Positions 22,367-32,869 of a stretch of 64,000 nt of DNA are shown here, one piece after another. A program made the translations under genes and the position numbers. The notes below the pieces were generated by a model. The model made no database searches and had not been told where the DNA came from. It was given only the letters and a program-made list of their open reading frames with translations. The DNA lies in contig NW_026623019.1 of the NCBI RefSeq assembly GCF_023065955.2, positions 18,976,350 through 19,040,349 of the forward strand. The letters are read 5' to 3'. Each line of letters begins with the position of its first letter. Position 1 is the first letter of the stretch. The DNA is from Ursus arctos (Eukaryota > Chordata > Mammalia > Carnivora > Ursidae).

Positions 22367-24361
22367 CATTGATGCAAACTAAACTAGGATTCCATGAGCA
22401 AGGAGGAAGTACAGCGATGACTCTTGGAAATGTCATTGACAAGATCTGCCCCAATGAAGGAAGGAAGCAGCATCTCGTGGGAAGTTGAGCTCAGAGCCAC
22501 CACTGGGGTGGGATGAAATTGCTGGATTCCCACCTGGGCCTCTATCTTCCCACTTTCCATGGACAATGGAAACTTTCAGTAAAGACTTCTGTTTTCTAAA
22601 TCGACCATCAGATGGCTGAGGGCCAGGACCATACCTTATTCATCAGGGTGCCCTCCGTGACGGCCTGGCCCATGCCTATGCTTCAGTAGGCTTTGAGAAT
22701 ACTCAGCAAATGGAAGTGTCAGAGCTTTGTGGACAGAGTTAAGGAAATTCCCCAGTAAAGGAATAGGAGTCTGAATTAGGGAGAAGAGAAATGGAATGTT
22801 CTTGAATAGAAATTGTACAACCTTAACTCTTTCTCTTCCCGGTGGGCAGCAGTGAAGCCATCCCAGCAGTGATGCCTGATCCTTTCCCACGGTTTCTGGT
22901 CCTGTTGCATCCTCAGTAGAATGGAAAAGACTAGATCCTGTCTTTTTGCATCACCGTGAGTTAGCCAGGAAAGTTATCAGTGTCCCTCCCTGAGAAAGGG
23001 CCAGGAAAAATCTGAATAAACTTGAAAGAAATTTCAGTAAAAATGTGAAGGTGGACTCACAGTATGGGTGGTATTTCACCACAAACAGTTGGAGGCTAGA
23101 ACCCAACAGCAGAAAATTAGGTTTCCATCTTCTGTTCCTTTGTTTCACTAGAGCTCTATTCTAAAGTGTTATAATCTCCTCTAACTTGTGAATTTGTGGC
23201 CATGTTCTCTGAACAGATGGCAACACCCCAGTGAATAAGGTAAGCAAAGCTTTGTCACTAAGCAAATGAAAGAGAATGATAAATGCCTCTTTTTCTAATT
23301 TCTGCATCGTGTGAGTTCAATGTTGTCGTCAAATAAAATTCACAACAAAGTTCATCTATTACAGCACCGATAAGATGCTCATTACTTGTCATTGCTGCAC
23401 AGGTAGAAAGACAAAGGTCGTAAGCAGGTCATATACACGGCTGTAATTATTATGAATCCTATGTGGCAAAGCCAGTGTTTCACAGTTCACCTTCCCTTTA
23501 TTAATTCATCAGCATCTGTAATGATGTTGGTATATATTACCTTTACTAACATTTTGTAGTTTTCTCTCACATGTATTCACCCACCACCGTTACAGACACA
23601 TTTCTGAGGTTGGCTTCCTCCGCAGCTAGAGTTTTCTATGTGCTTCACTCTCTCAGCCTCCGGGCTGAGGCCCCTTGTTCCACCCACATCTCCCATTCCT
23701 CGTTCCTTCTTCCACCCTTCCCACTCCATCCCACTTCCCATCACCTCAGGGAGGGATGACAAAGGACTTTTATCTGGAGTGCCAACTCCAACTGAATTGT
23801 ACCCATTGCTAGGGGAGCTCTGTTTAGATAAATTGTGAGCAATGCTTACTGTGGTCCTGGGACATAAAGAGAGCCAGGTTCTTGACTTGCTGAGTCTCAG
23901 CAGTTCTAGGAAGGTAAGAACTTGGCTTGGCCCTATACCCAGACCTACAGAGGACCTGCCCCCAATGTCACAGTCGCTGGAGAATTTAAGACAGCAAGTG
24001 CTAAGGCCCCTAAGACCGCAGTGGCCCAAGCCAGCAAGAATATCTTCGCAGCCTGCACTAAGAAAGAGACAGATGATGGCCAAATTGTGGGCTGTGGGCG
24101 GGCATGCCACCAGGAATCAACACAGAAAGGATGGACTTGACATAAAGCCGAAGAGGAAAGAGTAAGAGGAGCACCTGAGCGAGAGGAACTATTTCCAGGC
24201 ACATCTCCTGCCTACAAACTCCACTCTTTCGGTCCATCAGCTTCACAGGAACAGCTCTTAGATAAACTAGGTGTGAAGGAAAAGTCTCTAGGGATCACAC
24301 CGGTATCTTGCTGTGTGTGAGAACAGTCCTGCACACACACAGTCTTATCTTTTTTCACCAT
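22367..24361. other. no established gene; contains a 177-codon minus-strand frame
   Basis: No transposon is firmly recognised. A minus-strand open frame spans 23577-24110 (177 codons) and overlaps plus-strand frames of 66-107 codons. It is rich in S, G, L and P, has no recognised domain, and no splice or promoter context is evident, so I do not call a gene. Confidence 0.4.
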
Positions 24362-24376
24362 TCCTCATGGATTTTC

Positions 24377-24572
24377 TTTTTTTTTTTTTTTAAGATTTTA
24401 TTTATTTGAGAGAGTGCGCATGAGCTCAGGAGCAGAGGGAGAAGCAGACTCCCCACCCCCGCACCCCCCGCACCCCCGCAGGGAGCCCCACAGGGGCCTC
24501 AATCCCAGGACCCTGAGATCCTGACCTGAGCTGAAAGCAGACGCTTAACCGACTGAGCCACCGAGGCAGCCC
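24377..24572 (-). mobile_element. Can-SINE, reverse, with C-rich expansion
   Basis: Reverse SINE: poly-T, AAGATTTTATTTATTTGAGA, GA-rich middle, GATCCTGACCTGAGCTGAAA and GAGCCACCGAGGCAGCCC. Target-site duplication TCCTCATGGATTTTC at 24362-24376 and 24573-24587. An internal C-rich segment (CCCCCGCACC-type units, 24451-24480) is expanded relative to other copies. Confidence 0.95.
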
Positions 24573-24587
24573 TCCTCATGGATTTTC

Positions 24588-25455
24588 ACACTTCTTAGAA
24601 ACGTCAGCCTTCTTTTGGATTCTCCTGTCTCCCCGGAGGAATTGGTCGCACAGCCCTGGAGCTGAAACCGGGGATGGTTTCTTACCAGTAGGCTGCCCTG
24701 GCCTAGAAGCTTACTTTCAGTTTAGGTCCTGTGTTGCTGGGAGAGCTGAGTGGGCGGCAGATTACAGATAAAGGCTTCAGGCGGTGGTTAACTGGGGCCG
24801 GTGCAGCCTCCCTGGCCCACAGCTTAGAAGGAACAGTGCTCCTGACCAGGTGGGGAGAGCCTAGAATTCTTCTTGCGGAAATGAGACGTGCAGACGGCGG
24901 GGTGGGGGGTGGGGGGGTGACGCCAAGCAGCAAGTACCCACGTGTCTGGGGAATCCACTTGCAAGGCTGCTTTCAGATCGAAGCCTTCCTGCTGAAATTA
25001 ACCCTCCGTGCGCGGCTGATATTGACGACGCTGCCCCACCTAGCATATTACTCAAGGTCAAAGGCCTCTCCCTTCCCTCGCCGCCTGCATTCATTGATTC
25101 CGGGGATTCTCCAAACAGAAGCCAAACACTTTTCTTCCACGACTCAGTTCACACGGATGGACTAGCTGTCCTGAGGTGGGCATTAGGTGCTTTGAGAGAT
25201 GATTCACGCTTGCCTCAGGGAGTTTACAATCTGGAAAGTTAGAGGGGAAAAATAAGAGCTAATAAATTAGACAGAAAAGCAACATCCTGACGCAAGTTGG
25301 CCGTCAGATGCTTCTCTCTCTCACCATCAAAAGCTTGTCCATAAAAGAACCTTCGTGATGAGGAGAATGAATATATGTGACTGATACTAGGGAAACAAAG
25401 CCCCAAATAAGCCTTCGCAACCACAAAAATGTTTGGGAAGCGTCATGCCATATAC
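24588..25455. other. GC-richer single-copy DNA, no gene seen
   Basis: Locally GC-rich with scattered CpGs at about 24890-25090 and a G-run cluster at 24897-24919. A 144-codon plus-strand frame (24731-25165) overlaps minus-strand frames and has no recognised domain. The CpG density is below that of a typical promoter island by eye. Confidence 0.4.
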
Positions 25456-25673
25456 CAGTGGTTTTCAACCAATGTCATTTTGGCCCCCCTTCCCCCAGAG
25501 GATGTTTGGCAATGTCTGGAAACATTTTTGATTGTTGCAACTGGGAACAGCATGCTTCAAAGCGCGTAGAGGCCAGGGAGACTGCTAAACCCCCTGCAAG
25601 GTACAGGGCAGTCCCCCACAACAAGGAATTATCCAGCCCAAAATGTCAATAGTGCCAAGGTTGAGAAGCCCTG
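25456..25673 (+). repeat. MER20 (hAT-Charlie)
   Basis: Full-length-looking MER20: CAGTGGTTTTCAACCAATGT, GGATGTTTGGCAATGTCTGG, AAACATTTTTGATTGTTGCA, GTACAGGGCAGTCCCCCACA, ACAAGGAATTATCCAGCCCA, AAATGTCAATAGTGCCAAGG and TTGAGAAGCCCTG. Confidence 0.92.
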
Positions 25674-25733
25674 CTTTATATTAAAATTCATGGAAATTTT
25701 GCATTCTACTCAATATTGAGAATAATATTTAAC

Positions 25734-25735
<2 letters not shown>

Positions 25736-25766
<31 letters not shown>
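25736..25766 (+). repeat. (GT)n microsatellite
   Basis: About 15 uninterrupted GT units followed by a T/G-rich stretch. Confidence 0.95.
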
Positions 25767-25769
<3 letters not shown>

Positions 25770-25953
25770 TTTTGTTTTTGTTTTTTCCTGAGTATATTTG
25801 ACACTGAAAGAAAATGGGGTCATGTTTCTCTGATGCTCTGGCCTGGGCTTTTTAAAGCATGGCCCCATTCTTACCTCTCCATTGATTATACTCATCCTTC
25901 AGCTTACTTTCCACCTCTTCTGTGAAGATATCCTAGAAGCTTGTAGCTGAGGG

Positions 25954-26238
25954 GTATCCAATTATGCAAGTAAAAATATGGGACACCTGGTTATATCTGA
26001 ATTTCAGAAAAATAATCTTGTAGTGACAGCATAGTCCATGAAATACTTTGGACAATTGAAATTTAGAATTTTAGTTTCAGTTTGGAATTTGAATTTCGAA
26101 TAAAAAGGAAATAACTTTTTAGAAATAGAAATGTGTCCCATGTGATACTTGGGATATGTTTATACTGAGAAATATTTATTTTTTTAATCTGAAATTCCAT
26201 TTTAACTGGGTATCCTATATCTTATCCAGCAGCCCTAC
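25954..26238. repeat. fold-back (MITE-like) fossil, copy 1
   Basis: Left part (AAAAATATGGGACACCTGGT, ATATCTGAATTTCAGAAAAA) and right part (AATCTGAAATTCCATTTTAA, CTGGGTATCCTATATCTTAT) are approximately inverted copies of each other. The same arrangement occurs at 51916-52103. This is the layout of an old non-autonomous DNA transposon; I cannot name it with certainty. Confidence 0.55.
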
Positions 26239-26589
26239 CTACCCCAGCTTTAAGTGTTTTCGGTCTCCTATCAACTCCTGTGATGCTGTGGGTCGTACTC
26301 CTTTGGCACTTGGGTTTCATAACCGTATTTGAGTAATTCTCCTTTAGCAAGGATGTTTTAACCCCCATAAGTAGAATCGAAGTTTCATAAGGCTGGGATC
26401 AGGCCCCATCGTTTTGTTTTCGTTGTCTAGAAAAGTACCCTGAATATTGCAGGAACCCAATAAATATTTTGTGGCTGATGCATCATGACATTTCCATGCT
26501 ATGCTGGGGAACTAGAAACTTTATCAGGTATCATTATATGATACGTACTCATAAGACTAGGATTTTAACAGTGAGTATAGACTATATTG

Positions 26590-27010
26590 GTTAGGATTCA
26601 CTTGACTGTTAGGATTCACCAAAACAAACAAACAAACAAACAAACAATCAAAAAGCATCCCTAAAACAAAAGTTTACTTCTCTCCTGCATAAAAGCAGGC
26701 TGGAGATGAGCAAGACAAGGCTGGTGTGGTATCTCCACTGTCAGAGACCCAGGCTTCTTTGAATTTTTCACTCTACTATCCTTAGGGTGTGGCCTTTGCC
26801 CTCACCTTCCAAATGGTTGCTGGTTTCCACATTCCAAGAACGGGAAGGGCAGGAGGGGAGAAGGGCTCACCCTCTGCCTTTAAAGACAGTTTCTTCCACT
26901 TGCAATCTCATTGACCAGAACGCAAGCATACGGTCACCACACAGATGCAAGGGAGACTGACAGACATGGTCTGTGTTCAGGGGAGAAGTGTGCCCAGCTA
27001 AATGCGAGGT
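26590..27010 (+). repeat. old LINE-1-like 3' end with (CAAA)n
   Basis: Contains a (CAAA)n run at about 26622-26646, then TTTACTTCTCTCCTGCATAA, GTCAGAGACCCAGGCTTCTT, CTCATTGACCAGAACGCAAG, GGTCACCACACAGATGCAAG, GGGAGACTGACAGACATGG and GTGCCCAGCTAAATG. The same order is seen, more diverged, at 46170-46620. Confidence 0.5.
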
Positions 27011-29309
27011 TAATTTGAGAGCAAAGTGAAGAATGGATATTTGATGGGCAAGGAGCAGTCTTTGATACAGATCTCTCCCGGCCTGGGACACAAATTCCAT
27101 GACCACTTTTGACTTCTATCCCTCATTCTGAAAGAAACGGACAACAGACCCTAGAAGAGTCCCCGGTCCGCATCGCCACAGTTCACACCTTGTTTTTAAA
27201 TGCCACCTCCTTCACTCAACCTTCTTAGGTTCTTCCTTTTGCGTATCCCTTTATGAGTCATCCAAGCACTTAATACATATGCATGGTTTTTACCTTGCTT
27301 CATAGTTACTGCTGTGAATTCACATTTCCCCAGTAGACTGTAGACATCGTGAGGACAGTGTGCATTCGGAAATCTCTGTGACCCCTTGATGTGTCGCACA
27401 CACAAGGAGTTCACCTCTCGGTTTCATGGGGGAACGACTGTCTCACACCTGTAGGAAAGGAGTGACAGCCTTGGATAGACAGACAGGCCCAGGAGGGAAA
27501 TGTCCACGTTCTCTTTAATCACGGCCAAGATAATACATTGTGGAGATTATTTCATTTAGTTAAGCGGATTTGGTAAAGGGGAAAAATGAATTTGTTTGGA
27601 GACTACAGGGAGCTTTTGAATATAACTGATGTGAGAGTCTCAAGATTTGGGCTAAAATCCCACCCCAAACTGCTCGGGAAAACAGCACGTCTGCAAAACT
27701 TGCCATTACTGAATGCACTGGTGTAGGAAGGCCGTTAGCGAAGGCTAATGCCTATACAGATGGTGTAATGAAGAAATGGGAGGTTTAGGCAGGGGAACCA
27801 CAGCTCCAACAGAAGGAGCTGAAAAGATATAGATAAGATTAGCGACATATGTAAAGGCCCAGATACTGTGTGACAAAGTCTACCCAGCTGAATAGGCTGA
27901 AGCCAGAAGTAATAGGAAGGCCATGTTCTCCCTAATCCGCCAAGATAAGCTGTTCCATCCAGAATTATCAGCCAACAATCTTCAGGGTATCAGGCTGAAA
28001 ATGAAGTTTCAGACTGCTTTGATTCCTCATCCATAAATGAGAAAGTGCCTGAAGGATCTTTATTTATTCTCGCTCCCACCGAAACACTCTTCAAAAAGTG
28101 CCAATATACTAGCAACAGATGCATAAAGCCTCCCTTCCTTTGATTGACAGAACATGATATAAAGCAACCCTCACTTGACATTTCAGTTTTATAAGTCTCC
28201 TAGCAGGGGGAGGGAAAAAAAAAAATCCTGAAGAAAATCCACCAGAAAATAAAGAGGATTTTTGCAAACTCACATGAATGTTTTCAGAATCAAATTTAAC
28301 AGTTTTATTTCTCTCCAGCCCTTATGCGATATTTCGGGTTGCAGATGAATAATTTCAGCAGAAGTAATTTCAGCCATGTGCTTATTAATGTTTATGGCTT
28401 ATTAAAACAAAGTATTTACATGTTAATGTTTGTTGATTACTGGATGTTTAAGTTGCTTAGTTATAAATAATTGGGATATTCACTCTGAGGAGGAGATATT
28501 TAATTTGGTGCTGTGTGTGCTTTAATTTAGATTTCAAAATAAGTAACTGAGTGAGAAAATGTCATCCACACCTATGCATTTCAGTTTTGAAAGGTCATCC
28601 CGTGGTTAGTTTGTACATTTAAAAATTCTTGTCACACTGTTCAGTAAGATATTAAAGTCAACCGCACCCCTCTACATATTTCTTGCAATTGACATATAAG
28701 TGTTTTGTTTGAAATAAGAACTGAATTTAATGCCTACATATTTCTTGAGGAAGAAGGGTTGAAAAACCTTCCAGGAGAGCCTTTCAGTAAGATACTAATG
28801 CTTTTTGTCTTACCAAAGGCATCTGCTTTGTTTTTAATTCTTCTCTGAGTTTTTGCTAAGGTTACGGGTAGCTGGAGTTGTCCACGTTCCGTGGCAAACA
28901 CGGTGGACTAGAATTTCAGCACGCCAGCATTTCCCTGATGAACATCAAAGCTGCTTTGGATCCCAGGGTTGACTTTCTGTCACTCAAAGAGCATTTCAAA
29001 TGGTAATCTTCAGACTGCAAAGAAAACTCTGGGTGAATAAGAGCAAGAGCAAGAATATACCAAATCTGACAAAATGTAGTCAGACGGAAGTCCGTTTTAT
29101 TTCAAACATAATTTACTTATCTGTGTCTCCTGTTTTCCCCACTTGCCAACCAACTGGACAGTAGAAACCAAGCAGGTGTTGCTAAGAACAGTGTACCGCT
29201 TTTTATCCTGCTTCAGCTGGTGTTGGTGGTGGGATGGCTCCAAATCTTGGTTATTTTGCCATCTGAAAGTGGGAACTTGAGGAAAGCAACTAGGGTGATA
29301 ATATTCCTA
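27011..29309. other. AT-rich single-copy DNA, no gene seen
   Basis: About 2.3 kb with no recognised transposon and only short open frames. The part 28300-28720 is rich in TAAT/TTTATGG/ATTAA-type motifs and repeat-free, which makes it a possible conserved non-coding element, but no conservation can be assessed here. Confidence 0.4.
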
Positions 29310-29705
29310 TTACAGACTGCAGGTTTGTGTCCTGTCAAAATTCATGTTGAAGCTGGAGTACTTAATATGATGTATCTGGAGATGGGGCCTTGGGGAGATT
29401 ATTAGGTCAGAAGGATAGAGCCCTCATGATGACATTAGTGCCCTTATAAGAAGAGACTCTCCCCTTTCCTTCGCCTCCTCCTCTTCCTCGTCCTTCCTCA
29501 TCCTCTCGCACCCCCTTCCTCCCCTTTGTGAGGACGAAGCAGGAAAGCAGCTGTCTACAAGCCAGGAAGTGGTCCTCAAGAGCCATCTTACCTTACCTTA
29601 CCTTGATCTTGGATCTCCCAGCCTCCAGAACTGTGAGAGAGAAATATTTGTCACTGGAACCACCAGTCTATGGTATTTTTGTTTTTGCAGCCTGAATTGA
29701 CTGAG
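29310..29705 (+). repeat. MLT1-type LTR, forward orientation
   Basis: TGTGTCCTGTCAAAATTCAT, GAGATGGGGCCTTGGGGAGA, GAGCCCTCATGATGACATTA, GTGCCCTTATAAGAAGAGAC, AAGCCAGGAAGTGGTCCTCA, TTGATCTTGGATCTCCCAGC, CTCCAGAACTGTGAGAGAGA and CAGTCTATGGTATTTTTG are MLT1 in forward order. A CT-rich stretch (about 29460-29525) and a CTTAC tandem (about 29585-29601) have expanded inside it. Confidence 0.88.
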
Positions 29706-29928
29706 AGTGCCTAATGATAGTATTTTTAGTGGCATAGAGATACTCTCAAAGCAGCCAGAAGCAAGTTATTGAATTGCCCACCCCCACCTTATTTTTTTGA
29801 TTGGATAAGAGGTTCTTTAATGTTTCCAGATTTCAACGAAAAACCAAGGAAAACAGAGGAATTAGATTGAAAAGATTGACGAGAAAGTATATAGATAGAA
29901 ATAGTTGCATAAATTCGGAATTCATTTT

Positions 29929-30110
29929 TTGAAAGATTTATTCATTTATCTTAGCATGAGCGGGAGGGGCGGAGGGAGAGAGAATCTCAAGCAGACTGTG
30001 CTCTGAGGATGGAGCCCGACATAGGGCTCGATCTCAAGACCCTGAGATCATGACCCTGAGCCCAAACCAAGAGCCAGACGTTTAACTGACTGCACCACCC
30101 AGGTGCCCCA
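29929..30110 (-). mobile_element. older Can-SINE, reverse orientation
   Basis: GAAAGATTTATTCATTTATC, GA-rich middle, GATCTCAAGACCCTGAGATC, TGACCCTGAGCCCAAACCAA and CACCACCCAGGTGCCCC. Target-site duplication GAATTCATTTT at 29918-29928 and 30114-30124. Confidence 0.93.
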
Positions 30111-30670
30111 GGAGAATTCATTTTAAAAATAGACTTCTACTTCCCCATTCATTTAGGACCCAAATAGTCATCTTAGATCCAGCCCCAGAAAAAAGGATCT
30201 GATTAAATTTTACATATATGCCCCACTATGAGCCCTGAATCAGAAATGAATGGTTCCTTTTTTCAAAATAGAAAATTGCCTCCTAAGAAGTCCCAGGCTT
30301 GACTCCCAAAGACATCGATGGGATGTCTATTTGGATTAACTGTAGTTCGCAATGCCTCCACTTCCTTCAATCTATTTTATCGGTTCACCTGGTGATTAAA
30401 TAAATCATATCATGGCACAAAATATCCTCTCTTTTCATTTAAACCTCATAGAGACACCCAAGATGATACAGGCTAGAGTGCCTTTGTGACAACAGGGATT
30501 TTCATCTCCTGGGAGAAATGTGAAAATGTCCTATAGCATTTTAGAAATATGTTATCATAACTGGACCTTAAATAAGAAGAAACATAAAATCAGCAGACAG
30601 TATTATTAAAATAAATTGGGTTGGCATCGAAGTTTCTCCAAAAAAGGAATAGGTTTTTTTAAAAAATGTT

Positions 30671-30859
30671 CTTTTTTTTAAGATTTTATTTACTTATTTG
30701 TCGGAGAGAGAGAGAGCACAAACAGGGGGAGTATTAGGCAGAGGGAGAAGCAGGCTCCCCACTGAGCCCGGAGCCCGATGCGGGACTCAATCCTAGGACC
30801 TTAGGATCATGACCTGAGCCGAAGGCAGATGCTTAACCACTGAACCATCCAGGCGTCCC
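30671..30859 (-). mobile_element. Can-SINE, reverse orientation
   Basis: CTTTTTTTTAAGATTTTATT, GTCGGAGAGAGAGAGAGCAC, CAGGCTCCCCACTGAGCCCG, GGATCATGACCTGAGCCGAA and ACCATCCAGGCGTCCC. No clean target-site duplication is visible because both flanks are T-rich. Confidence 0.93.
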
Positions 30860-30884
30860 TATATTGTTGGTTTTTTTTTTTAAT

Positions 30885-31110
30885 GCATATTATGAGACAG
30901 GAATTCTGTCTACTTTATGTCATTTAAATTTCCCAATAACCCCGTGAGGTGAGTGCTATCACAACCCCCGTTTTACCTAGAAGGAAACTGAGGCTTCTTT
31001 CTGAGCCTAACTGAGCACGGTCCAGTCACTTGGTTAAGACTGTGTAGCTAGTAAACAGCAGAGTCCAACTTTACACTCAGCTCTGTCGGATTGAAGCCCT
31101 GCCTGCAGGC
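30885..31110 (+). repeat. MIR SINE, forward orientation
   Basis: CATTTAAATTTCCCAATAAC, CCCGTGAGGTGAGTGCTATC, CCCCCGTTTTACCTAGAAGG, AAACTGAGGCTTC, CAGTCACTTGGTTAAGACTG, TGTAGCTAGTAAACAGCAGA and GATTGAAGCCCTGCCTG follow the MIR consensus order. Confidence 0.85.
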
Positions 31111-31944
31111 ACCACTTTATATTACTAGTTTTTGATTCTTTTGGTTGGGAGTTGCTTCTGCACATCTATTACACACATACTTTTTTTTATATTGTAATGG
31201 AAAAAAATCCATAGCCTATGCTTTACTTCTAAAGTCTCTGGAACCTTGGACGTGATAAAAATATTTCGGAATATGTAGTGTGCCCAGGATCGCCACAAGA
31301 TGCTTATATGGTAACAACTGAGCATGAGGTGTGTGTGTGTATGTGTGTGTACACGCGTGTTTAAAAGAGTCCTTCTGTTGTTCTACAATACATTTTCCGT
31401 ACAGAAGTATACATACTGTGCTAAAGGCAGCTTGTCAGAGTGACACTTACAATTTCAAGATAAGCGCCAATTAAGTCTACCGCGTAAAATACAAAAATCT
31501 CAAATACACAAGCGTGATTCCAAAAATGGCCATTTAACACAGAATTGTTGAATAATTCATTCCGTGCTGTAAGGCAAGTCCTGCACTCAGTTGGCACTGG
31601 TACGTGTCACACATAAGCTGATGCATTGTACTATAACTCACGGCCACTACTTATTGTCCAAATGTCCTGCAAAGTTACGTAATGTTGCCTGTAGAGAGAC
31701 AAGATAAGAGTGTGGACGACTCCATCAAGACTCCCTTACCATGTGTTCTGTACAAGTCAGCAGTAGATGAAGTGTACAAATAAGAGACTACAGTTCTAAA
31801 AAAGTAAATATAGGCATATTCTCCTTAGCACAAGAACTGCCTTCCTGGAAATAGGAATGCTAAGTGAATCCATACCCTCCATGTTCATTAGGTCGTAGCC
31901 CTTGTGAGGATGTGGTCCCCATGTGGTGATTGTTTAATCGTTAA
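31111..31944. other. no gene seen; short TG run
   Basis: Single-copy-looking DNA with an imperfect TG/TA run at about 31328-31352. No recognised element. Confidence 0.4.
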
Positions 31945-32012
31945 CAGTGCCTAAAATAGTCCTTGTTCCAGGGCAGACACTCAATAAATATTTGTTGAAG
32001 GAATGAATGGAT
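31945..32012 (+). repeat. L2-like 3' tail
   Basis: CAGGGCAGACACTCAATAAA then TATTTGTTGAAGGAATGAAT is the characteristic L2-type tail. Short fragment. Confidence 0.55.
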
Positions 32013-32869
32013 TATCCATTCACTTCGGCTTCCCTGAAGTCACCACAAACCTTTCAACGTTGTTTCTTCTGGGCCGGAGCCACACCACTGTAGTGTCTCT
32101 CCCTGGCGGTGGGGATGTTTTTCTGTCTGAGGGCTTCTGCCCACCTGCTTGGGGGCTGATCCTTACCCTCTGTTTCCCTGCCTGCAAGCCCGTCTTTGAA
32201 GGCGCCTCAAGCCATTATCAACCTTGGATATTAAAAACCCTCCCAAAAGTCTTGCTTGCCCTGTTCCCCTCCTCTGGCATGTTTACAAATATATTTCTTA
32301 TTAGCTATTATGAGTCCAAGTTGTTCAGCTAAACACGAAGCAACGGCAGAATTAGATACTCACGAGAATCAACAAATTGCCTGACGAGCACCATTCACAC
32401 CGAGCCAAGTATCTCATGGTCTGCTGCTGGTCTTTGACAGAGCCTGGCATCCCAATGCTCTCTTCTGTACCAGCTACCATGTCATAAGAAAAGTAGCTAT
32501 TAATTACATTATTCACTCTCTACGTATTTGGTAAAAGTATTTTCTGAGACAAACTGTAAAATATCGAGTCAGTAGTATAGGAGGGAATCCCAAATGTATG
32601 CCTCCATTCTAGGTAAAAAACAACAGATTTGTTTTGGTTTACTCCTCTTTTGCAGGATAGCGTACATACCACAAAGTGTGCAAATCTGCAATATGCATTG
32701 TAATGAATTTTACCAAAGAAACACAACCACCCCACAACCCAGATAGAAATCATTAGCAGCAAATCAGAAGTCTCCCCCATAGCTTTCTCCTCCTCATTAC
32801 TTACCCATTCCTGAACCACAGCAAAGCAGCTCTGGGATCTCTTACCAAAAGATCTGTTTGCCTAAGTTT
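32013..32869. other. single-copy-looking DNA, no gene seen
   Basis: Open frames of 109 codons (plus, 32003-32332) and 99 codons (minus, 32520-32819) have no recognised domain and no exon-like signals; treated as chance. Confidence 0.4.

Noticed and set aside
24731..25165. 144-codon plus-strand frame
   Set aside because: GC-rich sequence with overlapping antisense frames, no recognisable domain or exon structure.
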